From Bremia lactucae (taxonomy: Eukaryota > Oomycota > Peronosporomycetes > Peronosporales > Peronosporaceae): 64,000 nt of DNA. The position numbers and the translations under genes were made by a program. Each line of letters starts with the position of its first letter. Positions within the stretch are counted from its first letter, which is position 1. The DNA lies in NCBI RefSeq assembly GCF_004359215.1, contig NC_090612.1:3994395-4058394 (forward strand). Reading direction: 5' to 3'. Shown here one piece after another: positions 22,381 to 33,325 of this stretch. Under the pieces are notes generated by a model that saw only the letters and a program-made list of their open reading frames with translations, searched no databases and was not told the DNA's origin.

Positions 22381-22745
22381 TGTAATGGGGTATCCCGTTA
22401 CATAAGTGTTATTTCCTACAAGAGGAATAGAAATAATTATTACCAATAAGAGGAAATAAACAAAGAAGTAGAAAATTATTATCTCTGTTAATTTTGACTT
22501 AAATATTTCCAAATTGGATGTCTAGCCAGATTTATATCTGGCGCATTGTGGTCCATTACAAGACCGTTATGTAGGAAACAATTCATTTATTAATACAGGT
22601 TTACTTTTCCCTAATTATAATACTTTAAATTACTTTGTTACCTTAGCTTCTTAGGGGAATCTTCCTCCGTACCCTTGTGTGCGTGAAGTTTCGAGGCACC
22701 TAACCTTCACATTCATCAGACTAGTACTGTTTAGTACTAGTTACA
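22381..22745 (+). repeat. Solo family B LTR, worn
   Basis: It starts TGTAATGGGGTATCCCGTTAC with AGAGGAAATA blocks, the reverse complement of the end of 58891-59366. The 22640-22740 part (CTTCTTAGGGGAATCTTCC, ACTAGTACTG) matches the reverse complement of that LTR's start. No internal element sequence adjoins it. Confidence 0.6.
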
Positions 22746-23414
22746 ACGCTCATGATCTCCATCCTTCCGTAACTTGCGGTGGACGCAACTGTGAGTATTT
22801 AGTTCAGCATACAGGTCTGCCGAATATTTTGGGCCTAGGTATTCAACCACCTGCTACCACAATTGCAGTGTTACTATTGCCCGCAGCAGACAACCGAACG
22901 TCTGCTGATTTTGTTTCATTGGCAGCTGCAATCAGTAGGTTAAATGTCTTCGAGGCGCACCGCATTGTTACGTTATTCATTCAATGAATGATTTTAAAGT
23001 GCTCTTAACTAAAACGAGCTTTACATGCTTTTCTTTCGCAGTGACGCTATTCGCTCGGTCAGGTAATGAAAAATGACATGACGGATTAAAACGGCTTTAA
23101 AAAAGTCTCAATTACAATACAACTTTTGCAAAATAGTACAGCATCCGAGCTCGTAAAGTCCCCGATATGTGGTGCACCTCAGATACATAGAAATCCACAA
23201 AAGCTTGGTCGAGCAGCACCATGACGTTTAGCACGCCACCTTTTATCCATCTGGGTATCGATGCCAGGACCGGCAAATCCTATCACGTGTGCTCGCACAA
23301 AGTACGTTGTTTCCCGCGCATGCTGATAGTCAGCAGGCCGACTCTGAGCGCCTCTTTCGACTAAAAATGCACGTGTTAACAACTCTCCCACTTGCTGGCA
23401 CGTGATCGTGGCAG
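22746..23414. other. Unassigned DNA upstream of the CRT-like gene; may hold its first exon
   Basis: Two ORFs are open but unrecognised: plus 22679-22987 (partly LTR) and minus 23427-23179 (82 codons, ATG start, no known domain). The CRT-like gene needs an upstream N-terminal exon, and I could not find one here with confidence. A strong acceptor/donor pair (CTTTCTTTCGCAG near 23040 and CAGGTAATG near 23061) flanks 21 nt. Confidence 0.4.
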
Positions 23415-25071
23415 TCACTTTTATCATTTAGTGCCATTTTGCTGCTACTCGTAGCCATGTCATCGGAGCGATTCCTGTTCAAGATCATGGTCGATCGTAT
23501 GGAGTCGTACAGGTACACAGCACTGCTCTTCTTCCTGCTATCGAACAATCCTAACACGCTTGATTGGACCTCTCCCAAGATACTTTCTATGTCAGCTCAT
23601 CACGTTTCTATACATTCCTCCACTCTTTTGTCTTGTGAGCTACAAAGCCACCCATAAGGTCCGTGCATACTCAACACACCCAATTCATACCCTTTAGCTT
23701 CTTTACGTACAAGAATGACCAGACTGTCGTGGAAGAAGATGGCACGAAGCTTTCAAAAGTTCATTTTGTAATCATGGGGCTGCTCGACCTTTGTCATGTA
23801 CATTATACGTGTATACCTATGCTATCTATACCCAACTAATGGTGATTTTATAAACTACTTGTGAACTCGCATAGGGTCTGATGCTCTTCATGGCCGGTGG
23901 TCGAACCGATCCAACGCAAACGCTTTTATTCATGCAGGCTTCCATTCCAGTCTCCGCTTGTATGTCGTTCATGATCTATGGCGTCAGGTATGTGTGGCGT
24001 TCCTCGTGTCGATCAAAATAAAAAAAACCATTGACACTATTATTGTGTTTTTAAAAACACATAGGTACACGCAACTGCAAGTCGCTGGCATGCTCATCAT
24101 TACGGCTGGACTCGTGCTTTCCGTGATTCCTTGTATTGAAGAGTACAGTGTGAACTATCGTAGAATCGTGTCGAGTATAATCTGACGTGTTCTCTGTCTT
24201 GAAACCATTGGGAAGTATGTATAGCACCGAATTTGAGGATCGAGAAATTGGTTGGAACAGGTGCGTAATATCTCACAAGAATATTGAACGCGTTGGATCA
24301 ATCACGTACTAGGAACCTTTTTTTCTAGTGTCTTGTACCTCGCAGCGGCCATTCCAGGCACCTTGTCGATGCTGTATAAAGAACGCGTCATCCGGGACCA
24401 GCCAGTTGATATGTCGTACTTGAATGCATGGGTCTCGGTGAATCAATTCATTGCGGGAGTTCTCGCAGCGCCGCTTATTTTTGATATCAATGTACGTAGT
24501 GTCGTTCGACTTTTTGAAATGACTTGTTCAGTACCAAACACGGCGTTGTAGTTTCTTCATCTGGACCAACAATCCAATGGATTATTTTGCCTTATTCATG
24601 GCGAGAGTCAAGTGTCAACAGATCATTGTTACGTACGTATCGTTACACGCGTGCTTTCAAGCTATACCGTTCGTTAACAAGTCGATGTAGATGGGACTTT
24701 GCATCTTACTTCTCTACGTTTTCAGTAACATTGTCGTCAATTCCCTTCTCTTACAACTCCTTCGACTCACGAGTGTTTCCACCATGTACGGATGCACGTT
24801 ACTGGGCTTTGTCACGTCCTTTGTCGTCCTCGCATGGTACCAAGTGGATCCGGATAATTTTGGCCTCATTAATCTACACGATGGACTTCGAAATTGGATT
24901 CCAGACTCGGTCTTTGTGGACGTCTTTGCGTGTCTCATCATCTTGACTGGCAAAGTGCTATATCAATGGGATCCCGATCCAGAAGTCGAAACGACCACGT
25001 TATCTGCTGAAGACAAGGAAGCCATGTCCTTACTGGATGGAGCAGAGGACTATGGTCTACGATACACGTAG
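23415..25071 (+). CDS. CRT-like (chloroquine-resistance-transporter-like) membrane transporter, 5' end incomplete
   Basis: It belongs to the drug/metabolite transporter superfamily, CRT-like branch; plant and protist members sit in plastid or vacuole-type membranes and move small peptides or thiols. Exons supported: 23415-23512, 23580-23658, 23714-23797, 23875-23987, 24065-about 24180, a piece near 24210-24260, 24329-24491, 24552-24632 and 24691-25071; introns are 54-80 nt and phases fit, except the join near 24120-24210, which I could not resolve. Motifs: AMSSERFLFKIMVDRMESYR, YFLCQLITFLYIPPLFCLVS, HFVIMGLLDL, AAAIPGTLSMLYKERVI, DMSYLNAWVSVNQFIAGVL, NGLFCLIHGESQVSTDHCY (the cysteine-bearing loop of the family) and VSTMYGCTLLGFVTSF. 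An acidic cytosolic tail ends the protein. The first listed exon starts at an acceptor (GGCAG), so the true start codon lies upstream, or the protein begins at Met 23457. Confidence 0.8.
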
Positions 25072-25631
25072 GATCCACGTTGTAAAGCTATGAAAGCTTA
25101 TAGCAGCAAGAAAAAAGAAGCACGAGCTACCAACGACAGCGCTAGCAGATAGAATTCATCCACTCGAGAGAACGACGGCATTAATTGCACGCACTCATCC
25201 GTCCTCGGTATGGCCTGCTCTTCTCGGTGTTGTCGTGGCAATTATTTATTTGTTTACGTGTTTTTTCCTGTTGTTGTTAGACCTCCCAAGTGCGACGAGC
25301 TAGCTCTTTTAAATAGCCTACCTCAAGTCTACTTTACCGTTTGCTACCTACCGGGTTTTAGACTCCTTTCGATACTCCATTTGCCCACTCTATTGCTATC
25401 AAACAGGCACGAATAGCAACGAGTTATGAAAGAACAATTCGAGCGACAAACAATGAATCATTCGTTGCTTTGGTACGACGATTTAAAAAAAAAGACACCA
25501 GTCGATTTGCACGAGCTACCAAGAAATGAGGAAGCGTCAATCAAAAGCACGTTCGTTGCAAGGACTTTCAAAACCCCTCGTACGAATGCGTGTAGATAAA
25601 CACGAGCGTTTGGAAGCTGCTTGCATGCGGT
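25072..25631. other. Tail-to-tail intergenic region, CRT-like gene and UROD
   Basis: 560 bp of 3' flank for two convergent genes. Only a 68-codon ORF (25210-25416) with no recognisable content. No repeat identified. Confidence 0.55.
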
Positions 25632-26987
25632 TTAATGTGCATTCATCTCGAGCGACAATTGTTGGACTGCTTTAATAAACGCATCGACGTGCGTAGGCGA
25701 CATGTCGGGGAAACAACCATGACCGAAATTCGCCACGTACTTTTGGGTTCCAAAGCGCTGGAGCATTTTCTTGACTTCGTCATAAATTACATCCGTTGAC
25801 GCATACATGACACTCGAATCCAGATTTCCTTGGAGCGATACACGACCCCGTGCAAGCTGCCGCACAGTGACGGGATCCGACTGCCAGTCAAGTCCAATGC
25901 AATCAAACTTGGTCGTCGCGAGCTTCTCGTACGCATACGGTGTGCCTTTGGAAAAGCATACGAGGGGTGTACGCGGACTCGCCGTCTTCACACGAGTAGC
26001 AATTTGAGCGAGATATGGCAAGACAAATTCGTAAAAATGGTCTTGAGTGAGTGCTTCGGCGCCTACGGTCTCGAAGACTTGCAGTGCTTGGGCTCCTGCA
26101 CGCTCCTGAGCGACGAGGAAGTTTACACAGACGTCTGTAATGCCCTGAAGCAATCGATGAGCGTCCTTTGGATGCTGGTATAAAAATGTCTTGAGCAATG
26201 CCTTGGTACGACTACCACCGCCTTCAATCATGTAACACATGAGCGTTAAGGGCGCACCCACAAAACCAATAAGCGGGACTTCGCCATTGATTTTCTGACG
26301 CGCAAGATTTAATGCATCGAGCATATACCCGAGTGTGTCGTCAATATTAGGCGTCAAATTGAGCTTGTCAATGTCTTGTGGTGTCCGAATTGGGTCATGT
26401 ATAAGTGGTCCTTCTTTTGGCTTGATGGTGACGTTCATGCCCATGGCTTGGGGAATAATGAGGATGTCCGAGAAGATAATGACGGCATCAGGGTGGTACC
26501 GCTTTAGTGGCTGAAGACTCACTTCGACTGCTAATTCAGGTACGCCACACATCTAGTTACAAAGAGAGGTTATTGTTACGGTTACACTTTGAAAAAATAA
26601 AAGGGATACGTACTGTGAAGAAATCGTAACCCATGTCACGTAACTCCCGGAATTCAGGAAGGTGTCTGGCCAGAAAAAAGTAATACATGTTAAGGCGGTA
26701 GTAGCTGCTAAGTGGTACATCATATCGACGTACCGACCCGCTTGACGCATGCACCATACAGGAACACGCTCTGTGCGATCGCCACGAAGCGCACGAAGTA
26801 GTAGATCGTTCTTAAGCTTTGGCAAGTCGTCTAACGGCACGCGTACGAGCGGTGTGCGTGTCATGGGAAACGGAAGTTTTTGTTTAATCGAGTGTTTTTT
26901 TGCCTCGTTCTGACGATGCAGGATGAATGCAGCGGCAGCCGCTGCCGAGACGGCTATTGCCAGTGACGTAGTCGTCACCTCGCCCAT
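25632..26987 (-). CDS. UROD: Uroporphyrinogen decarboxylase, three exons, with N-terminal hydrophobic anchor
   Basis: It decarboxylates uroporphyrinogen III to coproporphyrinogen III in haem synthesis. Exons 26987-26734, 26665-26614 and 26552-25632 (introns 68 and 61 nt, GT-AG) give 408 aa. Motifs: [11 protein letters not shown] (exon 1), [17 protein letters not shown] (exon 2), [35 protein letters not shown] (catalytic Asp), [39 protein letters not shown] and [13 protein letters not shown] (conserved His). Residues 5-24 ([20 protein letters not shown]) form a hydrophobic segment followed by basic residues, suggesting membrane or organelle targeting; most UROD proteins are soluble. Two usually invariant positions differ: the Tyr after RQAGR is His, and the Ser of FES reads Thr (VFETVG). 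Confidence 0.95.
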
Positions 26988-27390
26988 TGCTCTTGCCTGG
27001 GATACGACGAGTGGCTAAAAAAATGCTTGTCTTTAGGAATTATATGATATTCCCAATTCTTGAAAAAAAATGCAATTAAAATATCGTTCTACAGGTCAAA
27101 GAAAACTAAAATCATCAAATTATTACGAGATAAATTAACGATTTATTGATCAACGAATAGTCACGACAAAGCAAGGTTTAAGCAACAGCAACGATCTAAG
27201 GTGATCGTAACAATTTGACCGCATGCAATTACAAGCAATCTAATAATGTTCTGGGTGCATTATTGTAATGGGGTTTCCTATCACATAAATATTATTTTCT
27301 AGAAGAGGCATGATGAAGATAATTTCTTATAAGAGGAAATGTTAGAAAATATAATATTAGGAAATTGCTATTCGGACACACTGCCCATTT
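26988..27390. other. UROD 5' flank and worn family B LTR scrap
   Basis: About 27268-27345 resembles the start of 22381-22745 (TGTAATGGGGTTTCC, AGAGGAAATG). It is cut off by the family A gypsy LTR that begins at 27391. The UROD promoter must lie in 26988-27260. Confidence 0.5.
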
Positions 27391-27821
27391 TGTAACAAGG
27401 CGCTGCCGACTTGTACTGCTTCAGTACAAGTCCACTTCGCACTGCCTCATTGCGAGTGGTGCCTCACGTCACTTCACGTACACTAGTACGTCTTATCTTT
27501 AAAACACTTCCTTTAAAGAGGGTTGAATAAAAAATGTATTAATATAATTATGTTCTTCTTGTCTATCTACTTAATACTAACTATTTTATAAACTAATACG
27601 AAAATATGTACTAAAAGTCTTATCTGTCTTTCTCTTTGCGCGCGTCCAGCGCCGACTGGACCGCGGAGACACTAGATATAATGGTATATATCTACCAATG
27701 GGTAAGCCTATAGAATATTACCATGTAAAGTAATATTCTCCAAATATTCTCTACCTTTTAATCATTATATTAATTAGCAACCATTAAGTGTTAATTTCAT
27801 GACAAGATACACCCCGTTACA
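27391..27821 (-). repeat. Family A gypsy 3' LTR
   Basis: 431 bp. The left end reads TGTAACAAGG (worn from TGTAACGGGG) and the right end ACCCCGTTACA. Confidence 0.9.
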
Positions 27822-27943
27822 TCACCCCTCCCTTAAACGACAATCACTCTGACTGTCAGTGGGTAGAGTGGTCACTAGCGGCTTAAGCCCACTTTATTAA
27901 AAGGATGTTGATTGGTCAGATTCATCACTTTTAATGCTATCGC

Positions 27944-28770
27944 ATGGTTAACGAGTCCATGTGGTATGCGAATAGTGCGGCAACTTCGGCTGCGGTTGAT
28001 GCAGCCGCGGGCGACGCATAATTGTCTCTTGCGGCAGACGTTCCGTCTGCCGTAGTGCCATCTTCTCCCGCAACTCTAAATGATGCGGGTGCACGTGATG
28101 GTACACCACGTGAATGCGATTCCTCTTTAGAGGTCGACAACGAATGCGAGTCTGACGAATTAGCCGACTCGGGGAGAACAGAACAGTCACCTGATCATCG
28201 TCAGGCGTCTGACTATAAGCCTTCGAATGAGGGGGCTCATTCGAGTAGACGTGCAGGTAGCATTCGCTACAGCATGTTCGGTTCCGACGATGATGATGAT
28301 TCCTCATCGCTAGCACCGTCTCCCGTGCCGTCACTCGCACATAGTTCTGTGTGTTGCCCCTGAGAAAAAGCCGTGGCTTTTGCCAGAACAGCCAGCTAAT
28401 AGCTTGTCTGGAGAGACTACTCCTCACAATAAATATCCCTTATGTATTGCGACAAAGCTCACGGCCTTGATCCCAGCGCGAAGAACTTCCGCGCTGAGGA
28501 AGCTTTTTATCGAGATGCTTTTTTCAAGTATAGATGGTATAGTGGCAACAATAAGCGATATAAAGTCTCGCTAATGCAAGCTTGAATCGCAATGTCAAAG
28601 ACATTGGACGCGAAGCCTGGCCTTCACATGAAAAACTCCAGATTCAGCATGAGAATCTGATTCGTGACCACAAGAATCTCATAGGAATTCTTGAAAAGGG
28701 TGGCCAGATCCGTCCTCGGAAGAAACCGCGTACTGATGGTACGGGCGGGGCCGACCAACGTAAAACGTAG
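27944..28770 (+). pseudogene. Antisense ORF of the family A gypsy element, decayed
   Basis: On the strand opposite gag-pol a frame starts at ATG 27944 (MVNESMWYANSAAT). It is interrupted by one TAA near 28019 and continues as an Ala/Ser/Asp-rich segment with an acidic run (FGSDDDDDSSS, near 28275-28300). After a shift near 28360 it reads PEKKPWLLPEQPANSLSGET, then AKNFRAEEAFYRDAFFKYRW in another frame, and finally NRNVKDIGREAWPSHEKLQ with a basic tail ending at TAG 28768-28770. The last part overlaps the pol C-terminus tail-to-tail. Frame-to-frame continuity suggests a once-intact protein of about 270 aa with 2-3 frameshifts. No family recognised. Confidence 0.55.
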
Positions 28771-30220
28771 GATGCGTTCGCATCCTACGTGGCAATCTTT
28801 TGTGTACGCATTGCCTCTGCGATGCAGTACACGGAATGGCCCAATGAACTTGGGTAGTAGCTTACTGCTACCCACATTAGTGACTATAAGCTTAGGTAAG
28901 TTTACCGTAGAGAGTAGTACTAGGTCATTAACTTTAAATGAAGGAACATTTGCTCTTCCATGTTTGTCTGCATTCCGTTTCTGTCGGTCCACTGCGTTAG
29001 CAATGGAAGTCTGAACGAAACCGATAATTGATTCTCGAGTTAGCAGGAACTCTTCTGCTAACTCATTTGTTTTGTCATTTTCAGTACGCTTAGTGCGTAC
29101 TGCCATGAGATCACTCTCATTTTCGATGTCGTTTTCTTCGACATCGATATCACTCGCGTCGTTGATATTTTCGACGCGTGATGAACATGAGCCAGAAATG
29201 GTTTTGCTCGTGCGAGTCCACCCCCCTTCAAACTAGAGGATTCCTTTAATTGGGTGGGTATAAGTCGATGGCGTAAGCCATTCACGAAGAAAGGTGTATG
29301 CGTTGTAGAAGCATGCGCCGAATTATTGATGGCGAATTCGACCATCGGTAAAAACTCGCTCCAATTCGGATACGATTGACGTAACCTCAAAGTAGTTCTT
29401 CGAGGACGCTATTTACGCATTCTGTTTGACCATCCGTTTCTGGGTGATCGGATGTTGACATAGTCAGCCATGTTCCGAGAGATCGGAACACGGATTGCCA
29501 GAACTCCGCCGTGAATCTCGGATCTCTATTCGAAACCAATTCACGGGGTAACCCATGGAGTTTGTATACCGTGTCGATAAAGACACGGGCACAACCCGGA
29601 GCTGTAATTGACTTTGGTACCGCAGCAAGGTGTACCATCTTGCTGAATCTGTCTACAAAAACAAGGATTCCATTGTTTTTGTGGTCGTCTTCGGGAAATC
29701 CGAAGACGAAGTCCATAGATACGGACTGCCAACACTCTGCCGGAAGTGGTAGAGGTTGAAGAGGTGCACGGGATGAAGGGCTAGGCTTCACCCGTTGACA
29801 TACCTCGCAAGCACGAATGTACTTGCGCACGAACTGATACTGGCGGGGCCAGTAAAAGTCGCGACTTACTGTGAGGTAAGTCTTCTCACGTCCACGATGT
29901 CCACTTGTTGGAGCATCGTGACACTCATACATGATGCGCAAGCGCAAATCATTGTGAGTTGGGACGACGACACGTGGGGTGTCGCCGGTAACGGCTGTGT
30001 AATACAATAAGCCGTTACGTGCTGTGTATCGATCGGATGACGATCGATATAAAGCCGGTAAATCTTTAAAAGATTTATATGGATTCATTAAATGATCCAT
30101 CAGACATAGAAGGTCCTTATCTTTTTTGTAGGCTTTCTTTATTTCATCAACTAAGGTTGATGATGGAACACTCGTAGTGAGTGTTGCAACAGTAGGATCA
30201 CTTTCACTGTTGGGGTGCAC
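28624..30220 (-). pseudogene. Family A gypsy integrase
   Basis: The 277-codon frame at 30220-29387 has the HHCC zinc-binding region (ECHDAPTSGHRGREKTYL, IRACEVCQRVKP) and the catalytic core: SMDFVFGFPED (Asp), LVSNRDPRFTAEFW (Asp) and HPETDGQTECVN (Glu). A frameshift near 29388 leads to RLRQSYPNWSEFLPMVEFAI, and another to the C-terminal domain KLLPKFIGPFRVLHRRGNAY. The catalytic residues are retained but the frame is not. Confidence 0.9.
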
Positions 30221-30222
30221 TG

Positions 30223-30535
30223 CTGACTCGAAATCGGGTCAGCGTGATAACGCATCAGCGACGACATTAAATCGTCCTGGTTTATATTCGACGGAGAAGT
30301 TAAACTCCGCGAAGAAGGATAGCCACCTCGCCATTCTTTGCGAGAGGTGTGGGCTGTTTACGGCCGTGCGTAATGATGCATGGTCCGTATATACGATGAA
30401 CGGTCTATTTCCTAGGAAATAGACCCTAAATTTAGCCAATGTATATTTCATGGCAATGAGTTCCTTGTCATGCACTGGGTAATTACGTTCAGCTGCGTTC
30501 AGATACAGATGACGCGCTCCGCGCCGTCTGTAACG
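30223..30535 (-). pseudogene. Family A gypsy RNase H
   Basis: YLNAAERNYPVHDKELIAMK, FIVYTDHASL and NVVADALSR supply the acidic active-site residues. The next codon is TGA where the frame should continue into the integrase linker, so pol is cut by a nonsense codon. Confidence 0.9.
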
Positions 30536-31460
30536 TATTGCATTAACGCACAGCCAATTGCGAAATCGCTGGCGTCACAGACCACATGAAATGGTCTGTC
30601 TTGATCTGCAATCGCCAAGATGGGCGATGGCATCAAGCTTTCTTTGATACTTTCGAAGGAGCGCTGACAATCAGCGTTTCATAGCCATTTCTCGTCTTTT
30701 TCTAAGAGAAGAGAGAGATGAACTGTCATCTCGGCATAATTGCGGGAGTACTTGTGCATGTACGCCGCTAATCCAAGGAACTTTTTGAGTCTCTTGACAT
30801 CGACTGTAAATGGCCAGTCGGTATATGCCTTGATCTTTTCGGGATCAGGGCACGCCGTATTTACCGGCGATGCACCGAAGAAGTGGTATTTCGCTTGCAG
30901 CGAATATACACTTCTTGAGATTTGCGTACAACTTATGCTTTCGTATAAGTGTAAGAACCTGACGAACGTGACTTTTATGAACTTCCGCGTCCGTCTTTCC
31001 ATCCGTGGCTCGGCCATGGACGAATACATCGTCAAAATAACTCGTTTTGAATTCTCGCACCGGTCTTAATCGATCGATAAAGAATTTTTCGATCGCAAGT
31101 ACTTGTTCACGAGGCAGTGGCCACTGATTCTTGACACAGTACTTCGAGCCCGGTTTGAGCTCGTTCCCATGTCGAGTGCCTTTATCCTTAGGCAACTCGC
31201 ATGAAACTGTTTCAGGGAATACATCCCTGAATTCAATCAAATTGTTATATAAAGGATTTTCTTTAGTGACTCCCAGGATAGAGGTGTATACTTTTAATCC
31301 GAGTCTGCACATGAGAACACTTCGGAGGCGCATACAGATCAAGAGTATAAGCGCCTACTCTTGGTCCGTCATTAACCAAGACATTCAATGTCTCGGTTTC
31401 TTCCTGGGATTTATCCACAGACTGCCGAGGGATTAATCCCTCGGGATGCTGAAGTCTAGT
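30536..31460 (-). pseudogene. Family A gypsy reverse transcriptase with the core deleted
   Basis: Minus-strand reading: FRDVFPETVSCELPKDKGTR, then WPLPREQVLAIEKFFIDR joins directly to LRPVREFKTSYFDDVFVHGR. About 110-125 residues that normally lie between (fingers and palm with the first catalytic Asp) are missing, while the YFDD box survives. The C-terminal connection follows in a second frame (CPDPEKIKAYTDWPF, KKFLGLAAYMHKYSRNYAEM). The deletion keeps the frame. Confidence 0.88.
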
Positions 31461-31949
31461 CACTTCAGCATTAACTATTTAAGAAGATTTCTCCTCAAGT
31501 ACGTGGGGACTTATTTCCTCAACGTCTTCCGACTGTGATTGCGCTATCACATTCGAGTCCTCTACGGCCGACTCTCTACTCGACCTAGGATCATCGTGTT
31601 GTTCATTTTGGAGAACCGGCATCTTCCTTGAAGGTCGCCAGCTAGGAGGACATTCATGTCTCAATTCACTCTATTTATTCGAGTGGTTGATCTTCGGCGC
31701 TGTCTGTGCATTCGCACAGCCGCCGGCAGCTGACTCCACATGGTGATTAGTAATTACACTGTGATCTTGTGCAGTCGTACTAACGACCGTACCACAAGTG
31801 AGGCCATCGCACTCATCGTAGTACATCAACAAGCTTGTGGACTTCCAAGACGTTCATCAGATGGCCACCTGATGAACAAGTGGCTGGCATCTTTACGGAT
31901 AGATGCTGCCAGCTAATCTTTGGCTCATATTTTCTGAGCCAAGGTAAAC

Positions 31950-32230
31950 CTAGGATGACATCAAATTTGTCATCCAAGTCCAGTACGATGAAATTATCAT
32001 CGTACTGTAAATATTTTAATGCGAGTGAAAATTCACTACGTGTTTAATTACTGTTATCGATGCGCCTGTCGCTAGACGCACCGTCATCCTCGTTGGAGGG
32101 ATGTCGCGCTCAACATATTTGAGCCTACGACCCTCTAGTGACTGGTAACGAATAAAGTTACTCGACGCTCCGCAGTCCTCAAGGGCTCTAAGTGACAAAT
32201 CATTTGTCACTTTTAACCTCAAGGTGTTGC
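31950..32230 (-). pseudogene. Family A gypsy aspartic protease
   Basis: LRALEDCGASSNFIRYQSLE carries the D-[TCS]-G-A active site; RMTVRLATGASITVIKH follows. The frame stops soon after, and the region 31460-31950 is in other frames. Confidence 0.8.
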
Positions 32231-32439
32231 GGGATACCTCATCACCAGCTGCAGAGACAAATAATGATTGGGTTTATGGAGCAACTTTAGCCAAGAGATT
32301 TGCAAATTCTCTTGAGGTTGCTGGATCAGTAGGGCGTTGCGCCCCTGCTGACCCCGACCGTTTTTTGGCGGTTCACCTCGCTGTTCCTATTTCGCAACAA
32401 CGTCGGACCCGCGACCGTACCAATTTTTGGCATTTGGTC

Positions 32440-33325
32440 CATAATTACGTTTAGTATCTCTCGGTTCTGGGCGTGGGCACAACATTCATGAGCGTAGTGT
32501 ACTTACTTTTGACAGCGATGGCATTTCTGCGATCGCTTATTGCTCGAAAAAGAGGTTTTTCGCTTCTGACATAAGAGAGGTCCATAGGTTCTGGACCTCC
32601 AAGCTCGTGTCGAATTGGAGGACGACACGAAGACAAACTAGCTTGAGCCTGTCTCAAGCTATAGTCCTCCTATCCCGCAACGGATATTGCTTCTTCAAGC
32701 GTATCCAGTTCCAAGCAGAACAGGTGGGTCTTTACAGGACCATCCGTAAGACCTTGCATGAACACCGTAATCAACATGTGTTCTAGAACTGGGTTGTTTG
32801 TGATACAACTCGCTAAGAGTCGTATGTGCTGGGCATAAGCATGAACATCATGCTTACCTTGCTTGAGTTTCAGAAGCTCTGAACGAGCTCTGATCTCAGC
32901 CCTACGCGCTTTAAACGTCTATTTGAGCCGGGCTTTAAAAGCCTTTAGCGACCCAAAGACATATGGTTCGCGCAACTTAAGGCCTAGTGCCCGAGTTTTG
33001 GCACGACCTGCCAAGTTTGACTGAGCAAAATGCGACTTGCATTTGCTCGTCGACGATGTGACGAGCCCTTATGGCATCGTCAACCTCGACAAACCATTTT
33101 AAGAGGGAGTCTTCTTCGACTCCAATATACTTTGAGATGTCAATCTATAAGGTTTTGGGACAACGCGTTTGCGTCATTCCAGGTACAGGGGTCTGTGCCT
33201 GTTGTAATCTCAACAGTTCCGCCTGTTGAGAGGGGAAACGTGATGCGTATTTACATAATCATCGAACATGTCCATGTTAGAAGATGGAACTGTGGTCCTT
33301 GGACGGACTACAAAGCGCTTCCAGG
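32440..33325 (-). pseudogene. Family A gypsy gag, start deleted
   Basis: Near-identical to 1-600 across the retrotrans_gag domain and the C-terminal GGPEPMDLSYVRSEK, with a CX2C-type knuckle remnant near 32500. Compared with 601-794 of the first copy, about 190 bp are missing at 33234, including the gag start codon and N-terminal coiled coil. Confidence 0.85.

Noticed and set aside
24524..24946. 140-codon plus ORF
   Set aside because: Out of frame with CRT-like exons 8-9, which carry the family motifs.
28022..28574. Plus ORFs taken as two separate host genes
   Set aside because: They lie inside the gypsy element between pol and the LTR and connect by frameshifts into one antisense reading.
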